From Bacteroidota bacterium (GTDB lineage: Bacteria; Bacteroidota; Bacteroidia; Chitinophagales; LD1), in assembly GCA_023428205.1 (NCBI GenBank), contig JAEYZB010000033.1, positions 1 through 13,303 on the forward strand: 13,303 bases of DNA, read 5' to 3'. Below, one piece after another: positions 5,943-13,303 of this stretch. The notes under the pieces are model-generated. The model was not told where the DNA came from. It did not search any database and worked only from the letters and a program-made list of their open reading frames with translations. The position numbers and the translations under genes were made by a program. Each line of letters begins with the position of its first letter. The stretch's first letter is position 1.

Positions 5943-7016
5943 ATGGAAAATAATTACATCAAAAGTCGCGGTGCTCAGGTAAATCCAACCAACCGCTTCA
6001 TTAAAAAAGAAGTGCAGAAATATTATGATGATCTGCCAACACACGATGAGCGGGAAGATCTCGCATTGCACAATGCGAAAACGAAGTTCATCGAAGTTTT
6101 CCCGAAAACGATTTTAAATAAAGTTACGAGTCCTGACATCGGTCCGGCTTGGAGTATGAATCCGTATCAGGGTTGCGAACACGGCTGCACGTATTGCTAT
6201 GCGAGAAACTCTCATGAATATTGGGATTACAGCGCAGGAATGGATTTTGAACAAAACATTTTGGTGAAAAAATCTGCTCCAAAATTGCTCCGCGAAGCAT
6301 TGAAAAATCAGAAGTGGAAAGCCGATGCTATCATGCTCGCAGGAAATACGGATTGCTATCAACCTGCGGAGCGAAAATTTGGAATCACTCGCGAACTGCT
6401 CGAAGTGTTTTGGGAATTTCGCCATCCTGTGGGTGTGATAACAAAGAACAGTTTAATAGAGAGAGACGTTGATATTCTGCAGAAACTCGCTTCCGAAAAT
6501 TTGGTGCGCGTAACACTAAGTCTGACGACCTTAGACGAAGATGTGAAACGTATTTTAGAACCGCGCACTTCGTCCGTTCGTCATGTACTACGAACAATAA
6601 AAGAATTAAGTAACGCAGGAATTGGCGTGAACGTAAATATGGCTCCAATCATTCCCGCCATCAACGACCACGAAATTTTTGAGTTAGTCAGAACCGTCTC
6701 AGAAGCAGGAGCAAGTTCGGTGAACTACACCATTGTTCGTTTGAACGGACAGCTCGCGCAAATTTTTGAAGATTGGATTATGAAAAATATGCCCGATAGA
6801 GCTAATAAGGTGTTGAACAGAATTCGTGCAATGCATGGAGGCAAACTAAACGATTCGCAATATGGAAGACGGATGGGGGGCGAAGGCGAATGGGCGGAAC
6901 TTATCAAAAGACAATTTGCCATGGCGCGATTAAAATTTTTGCAAGGGAAAAGTTTGCCAAAACTGAATTACGATTTGTACGAACAGTACCGAGGCGGACA
7001 AATGAAGTTGTTTTAA
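5943..7016 (+). CDS. PA0069-family radical SAM protein (spore photoproduct lyase-like)
   Basis: 357 residues from ATG 5943. The open frame reaches back to 5772, but that extension runs through the hairpin cluster and has no family resemblance, so it was rejected. The [4Fe-4S]/SAM cysteine motif CX3CX2C is in YQGCEHGCTYCYARNSH (C78, C82, C85). It is followed by AGNTDCYQPAERKFGITR (about 137-154) and ITKNSLIERD, then PRTSSVRHVLRTI and NVNMAPIIPAIND. This is the arrangement of the COG1533/SplB-related PA0069 group. These proteins bind an iron-sulfur cluster and cleave SAM reductively. The true substrate of the PA0069 group is not established to my knowledge, and a DNA lesion repair role is only suggested by similarity to spore photoproduct lyase. 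The stop lies one base from the stop of the convergent ABC-F gene. Confidence 0.93.
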   Translation: MENNYIKSRGAQVNPTNRFIKKEVQKYYDDLPTHDEREDLALHNAKTKFIEVFPKTILNKVTSPDIGPAWSMNPYQGCEHGCTYCYARNSHEYWDYSAGMDFEQNILVKKSAPKLLREALKNQKWKADAIMLAGNTDCYQPAERKFGITRELLEVFWEFRHPVGVITKNSLIERDVDILQKLASENLVRVTLSLTTLDEDVKRILEPRTSSVRHVLRTIKELSNAGIGVNVNMAPIIPAINDHEIFELVRTVSEAGASSVNYTIVRLNGQLAQIFEDWIMKNMPDRANKVLNRIRAMHGGKLNDSQYGRRMGGEGEWAELIKRQFAMARLKFLQGKSLPKLNYDLYEQYRGGQMKLF

Positions 7017-7017
7017 A

Positions 7018-8928
7018 CTATAAACTTCCCACTAGTGTTTCCCATTGTTCCGTAACAGTTGCCAATTCCTTTTTCAACTTTTCATAATTGGCGAAAAATT
7101 TCGTGTCGGCTGTCAGTTTTTCGTATTGCTCGGAGCTTTGCAACTGCGCATCAATGTCGGCAATCTGTTTTTCTAATTTTTCAATTTGAATTTCCAGTTG
7201 CCCAATTTGTTTTTTGAGATCCTGTTGCGTGTCCGATTTGGTAGCGGAGTTTGTCGAAGATTTCACCTCTTGTTTCACTTCTTTCGGTTTATCCACTTTC
7301 TCAAAAGCGCGCATACTATCTACTTTTTTGCGCTCCATAAATGCGTCAATTCCTTCCAGATGTTCTTTAATTCCGTCCGGTGTAAATTCCAATAATCTAT
7401 CCGTCAAGCCCGACAAGAAATCTCTATCGTGTGAAATAACAAGCACCGTTCCTTCAAAGTTTTTCACGGCATTTTTCAAAATTTCTTTTGACACCAAATC
7501 CAAGTGATTCGTGGGTTCGTCTAATACTAAAAAGTTGCGTGGCTCCAAAATCAAACGACATAACGCCAAGCGCCCTTTTTCTCCACCCGAAAGTACTTTC
7601 ACTTTTTTATAAACGTCATCGCCTGTGAAAAGGAAACAGCCGAGCAAGTCGCGGAGCTTTGTTCGAATGTCGCCCACAGCCACTTTATCAACCACTTCCA
7701 AAACCGTATCATTTCCATCAATGGTATCCGCTGCGTGCTGGGCATAGTAGCCAACAGTTGTGTTGTAGCCAAGCGTAACGGTTCCGCTATCAGGCGTAAT
7801 GTCGTTTACGAGCATACGCGAATAAGTCGTTTTACCCATTCCGTTTTTGCCGATGAGCGCTACTTTTTCGCCACGTATAATTTCGATGGATTGTTGGTCA
7901 ATCACTTTTTTCGGTCCATACGATTTCGATAATTTATCGGCCGTAATCACTACTTTCCCTGAAGGTTGCGCCACAGGGAAACGCAAATTCATCGCGAAAA
8001 CTTTATCTTCTTCCACTTCAATTCGATCCATTTTGTCGAGCTTCTTCACGAGCGATTGCGCAAAAGTTGCTTTACTTGCTTTGGCGCGGAAACGTTCAAT
8101 GTTTCGTTCGATTTGCGCGATTTCACGTTGCTGATTTTTCGCTGCATTTATCTGGCTTTCGCGTCTTTCTTCGCGCAAAAGTTTGTACTGTGTATAGGGT
8201 ACGTTGTAGTCTTCCACATCGCCACCGCCCACTTCAATGGTGCGATTCGTGATATTGTCCAAAAACGAACGGTCGTGCGAAACCATTACAATTGCTCCGT
8301 TGTAATCTTTCAAGAATTTTTCGAGCCACATAATAGAATCAATATCCAGGTGATTCGTAGGCTCATCGAGTAAAATCAACTGCGGTTTTTGCAACAAAAT
8401 CTTCGCGAGTTCCACACGCATTTGCCAGCCTCCCGAAAGGTCTTTCATTGCTTTGCTGAAATCTGCTTCCGCAAAACCCAAGCCTTTCAAAATGCGTTCC
8501 GTTTGTTCGTCAATGCCGCTTGTGTCGTGCATTTCCAAAAGATGTTCCGCATCCTGCAACTCGTTGATGAGTTCCATGTAGCTGTCGGTTTCGTAGTCGG
8601 TGCGCGTTTCCAAATCGTGTAAAATTTGGTCGCGTTTCGCTTGCAAATTCACGGCTACTTCAAACGCCAATTTCGCTTCCTCCACCACCGTGAGCTTCGA
8701 CTGATAGTGCAACTCTTGCGGCAAATAACCGATAATCGTTCCTTTCGGCAACATCACATTGCCTCCGTCTAATGGCTGAATGCCTTTCAGCACTTTCAAG
8801 AGCGTAGATTTGCCTGCACCATTGCGGCCTACCAAACCGATTTTATCCGTTTCATTTATCAAAAACGAAACTTCGTCAAACATTACACGTCCGCTGAAAT
8901 GCAGCGATATATTAGAAATTGCTATCAT
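7018..8928 (-). CDS. ABC-F family ATP-binding cassette protein (ribosome-associated type)
   Basis: 636 residues with two nucleotide-binding domains and no membrane domain, the layout of ABC-F translation factors (EttA, Uup, YheS, YdiF). Domain 1 has Walker A GRNGAGKST (34-42), signature LSGGWQMR (164-171) and Walker B LILLDEPTNHLD (184-195). A charged linker (about 240-320), the P-site tRNA-interacting motif region, follows. Domain 2 has Walker A GKNGMGKTT (360-368), signature LSGGEKGR (446-453) and Walker B FLVLDEPTNHLD (466-477). A C-terminal coiled coil (about 570-632) resembles that of Uup/YdiF-type members. It is probably a cytosolic ATPase acting on stalled or assembling ribosomes. Assignment to housekeeping versus antibiotic-resistance subgroups is not possible here; the general layout favours housekeeping. 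It lies downstream of engB and the kinase-like gene. Confidence 0.95.
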   Translation of the reverse strand: MIAISNISLHFSGRVMFDEVSFLINETDKIGLVGRNGAGKSTLLKVLKGIQPLDGGNVMLPKGTIIGYLPQELHYQSKLTVVEEAKLAFEVAVNLQAKRDQILHDLETRTDYETDSYMELINELQDAEHLLEMHDTSGIDEQTERILKGLGFAEADFSKAMKDLSGGWQMRVELAKILLQKPQLILLDEPTNHLDIDSIMWLEKFLKDYNGAIVMVSHDRSFLDNITNRTIEVGGGDVEDYNVPYTQYKLLREERRESQINAAKNQQREIAQIERNIERFRAKASKATFAQSLVKKLDKMDRIEVEEDKVFAMNLRFPVAQPSGKVVITADKLSKSYGPKKVIDQQSIEIIRGEKVALIGKNGMGKTTYSRMLVNDITPDSGTVTLGYNTTVGYYAQHAADTIDGNDTVLEVVDKVAVGDIRTKLRDLLGCFLFTGDDVYKKVKVLSGGEKGRLALCRLILEPRNFLVLDEPTNHLDLVSKEILKNAVKNFEGTVLVISHDRDFLSGLTDRLLEFTPDGIKEHLEGIDAFMERKKVDSMRAFEKVDKPKEVKQEVKSSTNSATKSDTQQDLKKQIGQLEIQIEKLEKQIADIDAQLQSSEQYEKLTADTKFFANYEKLKKELATVTEQWETLVGSL

Positions 8929-8937
8929 AAGAGGGCG

Positions 8938-8945
8938 CGAATATA
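8938..8945 (-). promoter_or_regulatory. Possible -7 element upstream of the ABC-F gene (TATATTCG)
   Basis: It differs from TAnnTTTG at one position and lies nine bases before the ATG. The 83-base gap to the preceding gene is otherwise featureless apart from A/T runs. The same octamer occurs upstream of the secreted-protein gene at 10970-10977. Weak evidence. Confidence 0.28.
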
Positions 8946-9011
8946 CGAATCCTGCTCGTTTTTTCAGCCCACTTGCAAACCCCGCGAAAAAATGGACAAA
9001 AGAGAGGTTTT

Positions 9012-9665
9012 TTAGAAACGAATTATGTTGTCCACGATATAGATAATTCCGTTCTCATCTTTCAAAACATTTCGCGGGTATAAGTCGGAAACGATGTATT
9101 CATCACGTCTAAACGTATATTCATTTATTTTCTCAAAACCAATAGCGAGCATAAAGTCCGCGATTTCTTGTTCCGTTGCGGGCATTGCGTTCGGTACATA
9201 ATCTTGTTTCAGAATTACTTCAACGTAAGGGGTTCGTTTTGAGCCATTATCAAAACCTGTAAAGCCGATTAACTCATATTTCGTTTCGGGAAACAAAAGG
9301 TTGTGCGCTTTTACTTGCTTAAGCAGGGTAGAAACAAGAAAATTAGTGTTGAATAAATTGTTGCTTTTGTAGAGTGCGCCTGTTTCAGCATTGATAGCAA
9401 GTGTGTTTTCGTTGCCTCCGCCTTTCATCGGAACGCCAAGCGTGTATAGGTCTTCTATCCAAAGATTATTAGCTTTCGCAAAGTCAAAAACTATGCGCTT
9501 TTCAAGGTCGGCTTTTGCGTGTCTGTCGAGTTGCGCAAGATTTCCTCTTGTACTTTTTTCAAGTTCAACGGCAATTTCCGCTCGGATAACGCTTTCATCG
9601 CGCGTTCCCAATTTTTTCGGTGTGCTTCGTTTAGAATCTGCATTGTTGTCGTTTTTCACAGCCAA
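9012..9665 (-). CDS. Protein kinase-like domain protein, C-terminally short (resembles kinase domain of polyvalent proteins)
   Basis: At most 217 residues. The lysine/serine-rich N-terminus (1-20) is followed by a predicted helical stretch (26-70) and a kinase-like region with a Gly-rich segment KGGGNENTL (81-89) and a possible beta-3 lysine (K100). The catalytic segment at 194-212 reads DLYPRN then VLKDENG then YIVD. D194, N199 and D212 have exactly the spacing of the catalytic Asp, the Asn and the DFG Asp of eukaryotic-type kinases. The protein stops five residues after D212, so the C-lobe is absent. It resembles kinase-like domains I recall from large 'polyvalent' proteins of phages and conjugative elements in Bacteroidota; this needs a profile search. 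There is no in-frame ATG before residue 80. The start is TTG 9665, GTG 9659 or an internal TTG near 9611, so the 5' end is uncertain. It lies between engB and ABC-F. Confidence 0.75.
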   Translation of the reverse strand: MAVKNDNNADSKRSTPKKLGTRDESVIRAEIAVELEKSTRGNLAQLDRHAKADLEKRIVFDFAKANNLWIEDLYTLGVPMKGGGNENTLAINAETGALYKSNNLFNTNFLVSTLLKQVKAHNLLFPETKYELIGFTGFDNGSKRTPYVEVILKQDYVPNAMPATEQEIADFMLAIGFEKINEYTFRRDEYIVSDLYPRNVLKDENGIIYIVDNIIRF

Positions 9666-9670
9666 AAATA
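9663..9670 (-). promoter_or_regulatory. -7 element in the engB / kinase-like gap (TATTTTTG)
   Basis: Perfect TAnnTTTG on the minus strand inside the few bases between the engB stop and the next ORF. The predicted start site at about 9655-9659 would give the kinase-like gene its own, nearly leaderless transcript from the GTG at 9659, or a short leader to the TTG near 9611. The sequence is T-rich, so chance is possible. Confidence 0.4.
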
Positions 9671-9674
9671 AAAA

Positions 9675-10337
9675 TTATTTCGCCAAACTTTTATTGCATT
9701 CCTCAATATACTCCAACACATTTTCCTTGCCGAAGCGTTTTTCGGAAGAAGTAACAAATTGTAACGGTAACTCTCCCCATGTTTTCAAAAGCTCTTTTTG
9801 GAAATTTTGAATGTTTTTGAGCATTTCGGGTGATTTCGGTTTGTCGTTTTTTGTAAAAATAATAGCAACCGGTAATTGATTTGCGCCTAACCAATTGACA
9901 AATTCCAAATCAATTTTTTGGGGAGCAATGCGCGAATCAATCAGCACAAAAACGGTTACGAGTTGTTTCCTGTTTTTCAGATAATAGCGAATAAACTTTA
10001 TCCATTCTTCGCGTTTGCTTTGTGAAATTCGGGCGTAGCCGTAGCCCGGCAAATCCACCAAATGCCAAGTGTTATTGATTTTGAAAAAGTTTATTGTCTG
10101 TGTTTTGCCGGGGGTGGAAGAGACTTTCGCTAAATCTTTTTGATTCGTGATGTAGTTGATAAGAGAAGATTTCCCCACATTCGAGCGACCAATAAATGCG
10201 TACTCCGGAACTTCTTCTTTTGGGCAACTTTCTTCTTTTACGAATGAACCCATAAACACCGCATTCGTGTTTTTGTCGTGCAAGCGATTACTGCTGTTTC
10301 GTTCGGAAGCGATGCCTTTTCTGCTTTTTAATAACAT
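9675..10337 (-). CDS. engB: Ribosome biogenesis GTP-binding protein EngB (YihA/YsxC)
   Basis: 220 residues. EngB is an essential-type small GTPase for large ribosomal subunit assembly. All G motifs are present: G1 GRSNVGKSS (50-58), the STPGKTQ switch I region (74-80), G3 DLPGYGYAR (95-103), G4 TKND (162-165) and G5 TSSEK (196-200). The conserved PEYAFIGRSNVGKSSLIN block is diagnostic of this family. The N-terminus is about 20 residues longer than usual. ATG 10337 is used because the only later ATG (M29) falls inside the normally conserved first strand, but a non-ATG start in between cannot be excluded. The kinase-like ORF follows in the same frame four codons after the stop, and the secreted-protein gene lies 53 bases upstream. 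Confidence 0.95.
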   Translation of the reverse strand: MLLKSRKGIASERNSSNRLHDKNTNAVFMGSFVKEESCPKEEVPEYAFIGRSNVGKSSLINYITNQKDLAKVSSTPGKTQTINFFKINNTWHLVDLPGYGYARISQSKREEWIKFIRYYLKNRKQLVTVFVLIDSRIAPQKIDLEFVNWLGANQLPVAIIFTKNDKPKSPEMLKNIQNFQKELLKTWGELPLQFVTSSEKRFGKENVLEYIEECNKSLAK

Positions 10338-10390
10338 GAGTATTTTGTGTGTTTAACGGGTTTACTGCTGCGAAGAAAAGAAATTCGCGC

Positions 10391-10942
10391 TTACCATTGT
10401 GTAACGACATGCACTCTTGCATCCGGCAGAGAGACACTTAATTCATAATCTGCCAATGTAGAAACCACCGGAGCATGGAGAGAAGAAGGGTTAAATACAC
10501 TCAAAAAATTCAATCGTGTGCGGCTAACTTCCTCCATTTGATTGGGAAAATGTTGTGTTGTGTATGTTGCGGCTACGGGAATAGAGTTGTTGCTGTAATG
10601 CCAAACACCGTTAAGAATCGGGTAGCTGTTTTCATTATTTGGTTGAAAAAAACGAGCAGGTTCACTCACGACTCCCGTAAAGAGAATCCATTGAACATTC
10701 AATGCTCGAAACGAAGCGTCTAACGCAGAATCTTGGGTAACAATCCGGTCTAAGTCCACGCGAATACGCAATCCGTTATCAGTCGTATTGTAGAAGGCTT
10801 CCACGCTTTCGGCATTCGCATATACGATACGGCCGCTGTTGTTTTTAAAGACGAGATTCGCACGGCTCAACGGAAGTTGTGCTTGAACCGTTATGGTCAA
10901 GATACTCACAAGAGCAGAAAGAAAGAGTAATTTTGATTTCAT
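10391..10942 (-). CDS. Secreted protein of unknown function
   Basis: 183 residues from ATG 10942; the GTG nine bases upstream is disfavoured because the ATG gives a cleaner signal peptide. Residues 1-21 form a typical Sec signal (MKSKLLFLSALVSILTITVQA), with cleavage predicted after VQA. There is no lipobox cysteine; indeed no cysteine is present. The mature part (about 162 residues) is rich in Asn, Ser, Thr and aromatic residues with alternating hydrophobic strands, consistent with a beta-rich periplasmic or secreted domain. No catalytic motif and no T9SS sorting domain is seen. I do not recognise the family. It sits between the T9SS surface-protein gene and engB on the same strand. Confidence 0.8.
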   Translation of the reverse strand: MKSKLLFLSALVSILTITVQAQLPLSRANLVFKNNSGRIVYANAESVEAFYNTTDNGLRIRVDLDRIVTQDSALDASFRALNVQWILFTGVVSEPARFFQPNNENSYPILNGVWHYSNNSIPVAATYTTQHFPNQMEEVSRTRLNFLSVFNPSSLHAPVVSTLADYELSVSLPDARVHVVTQW

Positions 10943-10969
10943 AATCCCCACATTTACCGAACTAAAGTA

Positions 10970-10977
10970 CGAATATA
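10970..10977 (-). promoter_or_regulatory. Possible -7 element upstream of the secreted-protein gene (TATATTCG)
   Basis: One mismatch to TAnnTTTG, about 28 bases upstream of the ATG, predicting a leader near 20 nt. It is identical to the octamer upstream of the ABC-F gene. No -33 element is seen at standard spacing. Low confidence. Confidence 0.28.
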
Positions 10978-11013
10978 TTTCAAAAGAGTTGCTCTCATTG
11001 TCCTCAAAGGGGT

Positions 11014-13303
11014 TTATTTCAATAATGTAACATTCCCTTTCACCGAAAACTTTTCGTTATTTACGCAATAACCTTCAATGTAATAACCAAACACAGAAGG
11101 GTCTAAAGGTTTGCCGTTAAACGTGCCGTCCCAACCGTCATTCAGGCTATTTGATTCAAACATTTTCTGCCCCCAACGATCATACACTGCAATGGTTACT
11201 TTCTGAATTTCGTAGCCGCGCACATACCATACATCGTTTTCGCCATCGCCATTTGGCGTAAACGCATTCGGCACAAACAATCCTCTGTCGCTGCAGGGTG
11301 TGCGCAATACGACCACCATAGTGGACCGTTTCAACTTGCAGCCGTTTGTGTCGGTAGCGGTAAGTGTAAATATTCTTGTCTCTCTCGGAAACGCCAAGGG
11401 GTTTGGAATGTTCAAATTACTCAACGACACATCGGTGTCCCAGAGAAAATCAATGATGCTGCTGTCATATATCGAAGTGATTTGCGAAGTATCTCCAAAA
11501 GTAATCGTATCAGGCTCTGCAAAAACGCTTACATCGCCCAAGCTGGAAGCCACTTGTACAAAAACAGAATCATAATACACACACCCGTTTTGATCCGTTG
11601 CAGTAACATAAAATGTAGTGTCTGTAGTCGGCAAAACTGTTGGATTTGCGGTATTCGCTCCCGAGGCAATCAAGTCAATCGGCTGCCAAGAATAGGTTAC
11701 GGTATTTGCAGCATTAATGTGCGTTGCGGAGAGCATAAGAGTATCGTTCGGACACAGTACTGCTCCTCCGGTAGTGTTTATGGAATCTGAAAAAACAATT
11801 ACTTGTTGTTTCAAGGTGTCTACACAATAATCGTGAGAGTAATACAAGGTATAAAGCGTATTCGTATTGGTGCTCGAAAATGGATTTGATACATTCGGAT
11901 TGCTCAATGCTGATGAGGGAATCCAAGTATATGTCGCATTGGGATCTATAGACGGAGCAATGCCAATTTGCACAGAATCATTTAGACAAACCGAAACGGT
12001 AGGCAAGGTGTCGCTTTGCGAAATATTGATGATCACGGTTTTGGTAATGGAATCGGTGATGTTGCAGCTCAGCGGGTCGTTTAAGCGCAATGTAACTTGA
12101 TATGTTCCGGGTTCTGCGTAGGTATGTGTCGGATTTGCTAAGTTGGAAGTGTCTCCATCGCCAAAATTCCAGTGATAGGTTGTGCTTCCACTTACCAAAT
12201 TGCTCAAATTGTCAAATGGCACATTCACTCTCGAACAACCGCGTACACCAAAATCAGCAATCACAGCAGGCAAATCCAAATCAAATTTAAACACTAAATT
12301 ATTGCAGTTCGGGCTTTGATTTGTCGGAGAAACACAGTTTGCGGGAAAGGTTGGAAAATTGCTCGTGGCGCCACAACTTGCACACACCGATTGGTACACG
12401 ACTCCTTTGCGGTCAAAGCGACTCGTTCCTCCATCTACGTGATCCGCTTCTCCATTACCACCAATAAAGGTGGCATACTGTAAAGCCGAAGCATCATCAC
12501 GGAGCACCATTAAATAAAAATCGTGATTGTCCGTAGTGGATTGATAGGTGCCGGGAGTTACATCTAAACCCGATGTCCCCAACACATTTGCCCAGCCGGC
12601 ATAACTATTTACATTCGGACTTCCCCAACCGCTTGCGTAAATACTATTGCATATATCTACCAAAAACGCGGTAGGCGAAATATCTGCCACACCCACTCCG
12701 CGCCCAAACGATGTGGACCAATCCCAGTTTGTCAAATCATTGGTGAATTTTGTGATGAACTGCCCTCCATTCGGTTTATTATATGCGGCATTAAAAATAA
12801 AATTTGTTTGACTGCTATCACATTGTCCGAACACAAACACATCACCATTACGATTCAATTCCACAAAATAAATTTGGTCGTAACGAAAAAATCCCTGAAA
12901 GGATGTTGCGTAAATCGTATCAGCATCTTTTCCGATGTGATAAATCCAACCGTCTGTCAGCCCACCTCCGTAAATTTTTTGCCTGCCGATTCCGGGAACA
13001 GGAAAGTCCGGAGAAGCGGTTCCTCCTACAACATAAATACTGCTGTCGCGCCCGAACGCTACAGAGTATGCCGCGTCATCATTTGCTCCACCAAATTTTA
13101 CGCTCCATATCACACTGTCGAGCATGGGTGTTAGTTTGGTGATACAGGCGTCAGCATCTGTGCCCGTAGAAGCCGTAAAAATCGTGTCCGTTTGCGGATA
13201 GTTTTGCGAACGAGTGGTAGTGGCAATTACAATATTCCCGTCAGGGGCAATGTCAATTTCTCCGCGCACTTCATCCGCGTAGTTGTGGCGAGTAGTCCCT
13301 TGT
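11014..13303 (-). CDS. T9SS type B sorting domain surface protein with SBBP-type propeller repeats and PKD domain, 5' end outside window
   Basis: The frame is open through the right edge; 762 C-terminal residues are visible. The GTG at 13269 is not the start, since reading continues through 13303. The N-terminal visible part (about 12260-13303) has SBBP-like beta-propeller repeats of the form DACITKLTP, GGANDDAAYSVAFG, IYVVGGTASPDFP. It continues with ADHVDGGTSRFDRKGVVYQS and a cysteine pair CASC, typical of large Bacteroidota secreted proteins. A PKD domain follows (about 12040-12240; motif YHWNFGDGDTSN, then HTYAEPGTYQVTL). Two to three Ig/PKD-like segments (about 11330-12000) come next. 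The C-terminus (11014-11290) is the gliding-motility-associated/CHU_C type B sorting domain: FVPNAFTPNGDGENDVW, YDRWGQKMFES, GWDGTFNGKPL. The protein should cross the outer membrane by T9SS and stay surface-attached or be released. An adhesion or matrix role is inferred from architecture only. Confidence 0.93.
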   Translation of the reverse strand, partial: QGTTRHNYADEVRGEIDIAPDGNIVIATTTRSQNYPQTDTIFTASTGTDADACITKLTPMLDSVIWSVKFGGANDDAAYSVAFGRDSSIYVVGGTASPDFPVPGIGRQKIYGGGLTDGWIYHIGKDADTIYATSFQGFFRYDQIYFVELNRNGDVFVFGQCDSSQTNFIFNAAYNKPNGGQFITKFTNDLTNWDWSTSFGRGVGVADISPTAFLVDICNSIYASGWGSPNVNSYAGWANVLGTSGLDVTPGTYQSTTDNHDFYLMVLRDDASALQYATFIGGNGEADHVDGGTSRFDRKGVVYQSVCASCGATSNFPTFPANCVSPTNQSPNCNNLVFKFDLDLPAVIADFGVRGCSRVNVPFDNLSNLVSGSTTYHWNFGDGDTSNLANPTHTYAEPGTYQVTLRLNDPLSCNITDSITKTVIINISQSDTLPTVSVCLNDSVQIGIAPSIDPNATYTWIPSSALSNPNVSNPFSSTNTNTLYTLYYSHDYCVDTLKQQVIVFSDSINTTGGAVLCPNDTLMLSATHINAANTVTYSWQPIDLIASGANTANPTVLPTTDTTFYVTATDQNGCVYYDSVFVQVASSLGDVSVFAEPDTITFGDTSQITSIYDSSIIDFLWDTDVSLSNLNIPNPLAFPRETRIFTLTATDTNGCKLKRSTMVVVLRTPCSDRGLFVPNAFTPNGDGENDVWYVRGYEIQKVTIAVYDRWGQKMFESNSLNDGWDGTFNGKPLDPSVFGYYIEGYCVNNEKFSVKGNVTLLK

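Noticed and set aside
9391..9810. 139-residue + strand ORF across the kinase-like and engB genes
   Set aside because: It is antisense to two supported genes, with composition typical of a reverse-strand shadow and no motif.
10370..10388. GCGAA/TTCGC inverted repeat after the secreted-protein gene as a terminator
   Set aside because: The stem is only 5 bp and no T-run follows it on the minus strand.
12804..13142. Two overlapping + strand ORFs of 108-112 residues inside the T9SS protein gene
   Set aside because: They are shadow frames of a protein with clear SBBP-type repeats on the minus strand.

Overview
The window looks like ordinary chromosome from a member of the Bacteroidota. The evidence is a type IX secretion (T9SS) type B sorting domain on a large SBBP/PKD-repeat protein, start codons without Shine-Dalgarno sequences, -7 promoter elements of the Bacteroidota form TAnnTTTG, and protein sequences that read like Bacteroidota homologues of Kbl, RmuC, EngB, Lrp and ABC-F. 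The order or family cannot be fixed from this stretch. No integrase, transposase, CRISPR array or phage module is visible.

Left part (1-5510). The 3' three quarters of kbl (glycine C-acetyltransferase) runs off the left edge on the + strand. It meets head-on, with an 18-base overlap, a minus-strand series read from right to left: an Lrp/AsnC regulator (5510-5037), an exported penicillin-acylase-family Ntn hydrolase (4944-2845), rmuC (2771-1473) and a five-helix membrane protein of unknown function (1467-892) that starts five bases after the rmuC stop.

Middle (5511-5942). This is the only sizeable stretch without protein genes. It holds the minus-strand promoter of the Lrp gene, a + strand promoter with a perfect TATCTTTG, and immediately after it a tRNA-like RNA (about 5636-5744). 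That RNA has a clean acceptor stem, T arm and Leu-like D loop, but an abnormal anticodon arm and a very large variable arm. A cluster of three strong hairpins follows, including a motif that resembles dispersed Bacteroidota palindromes. A further TATTTTTG lies directly in front of the ATG of a PA0069-family radical SAM protein (5943-7016).

Right part (7018-13303). Everything is on the minus strand: a 5'-truncated T9SS-exported surface protein, a small secreted protein of unknown function, engB (ribosome-assembly GTPase), a stand-alone protein-kinase-like fragment in the same frame directly after the engB stop, and a two-domain ABC-F protein. engB and ABC-F are translation/ribosome related. 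The kinase-like protein between them keeps the catalytic-loop and DFG-type residues at canonical spacing but ends just after them.

The most unusual items are the tRNA-like RNA at 5636-5744 and the truncated kinase-like ORF, which has no ATG start. Everything else is typical core or near-core gene content.
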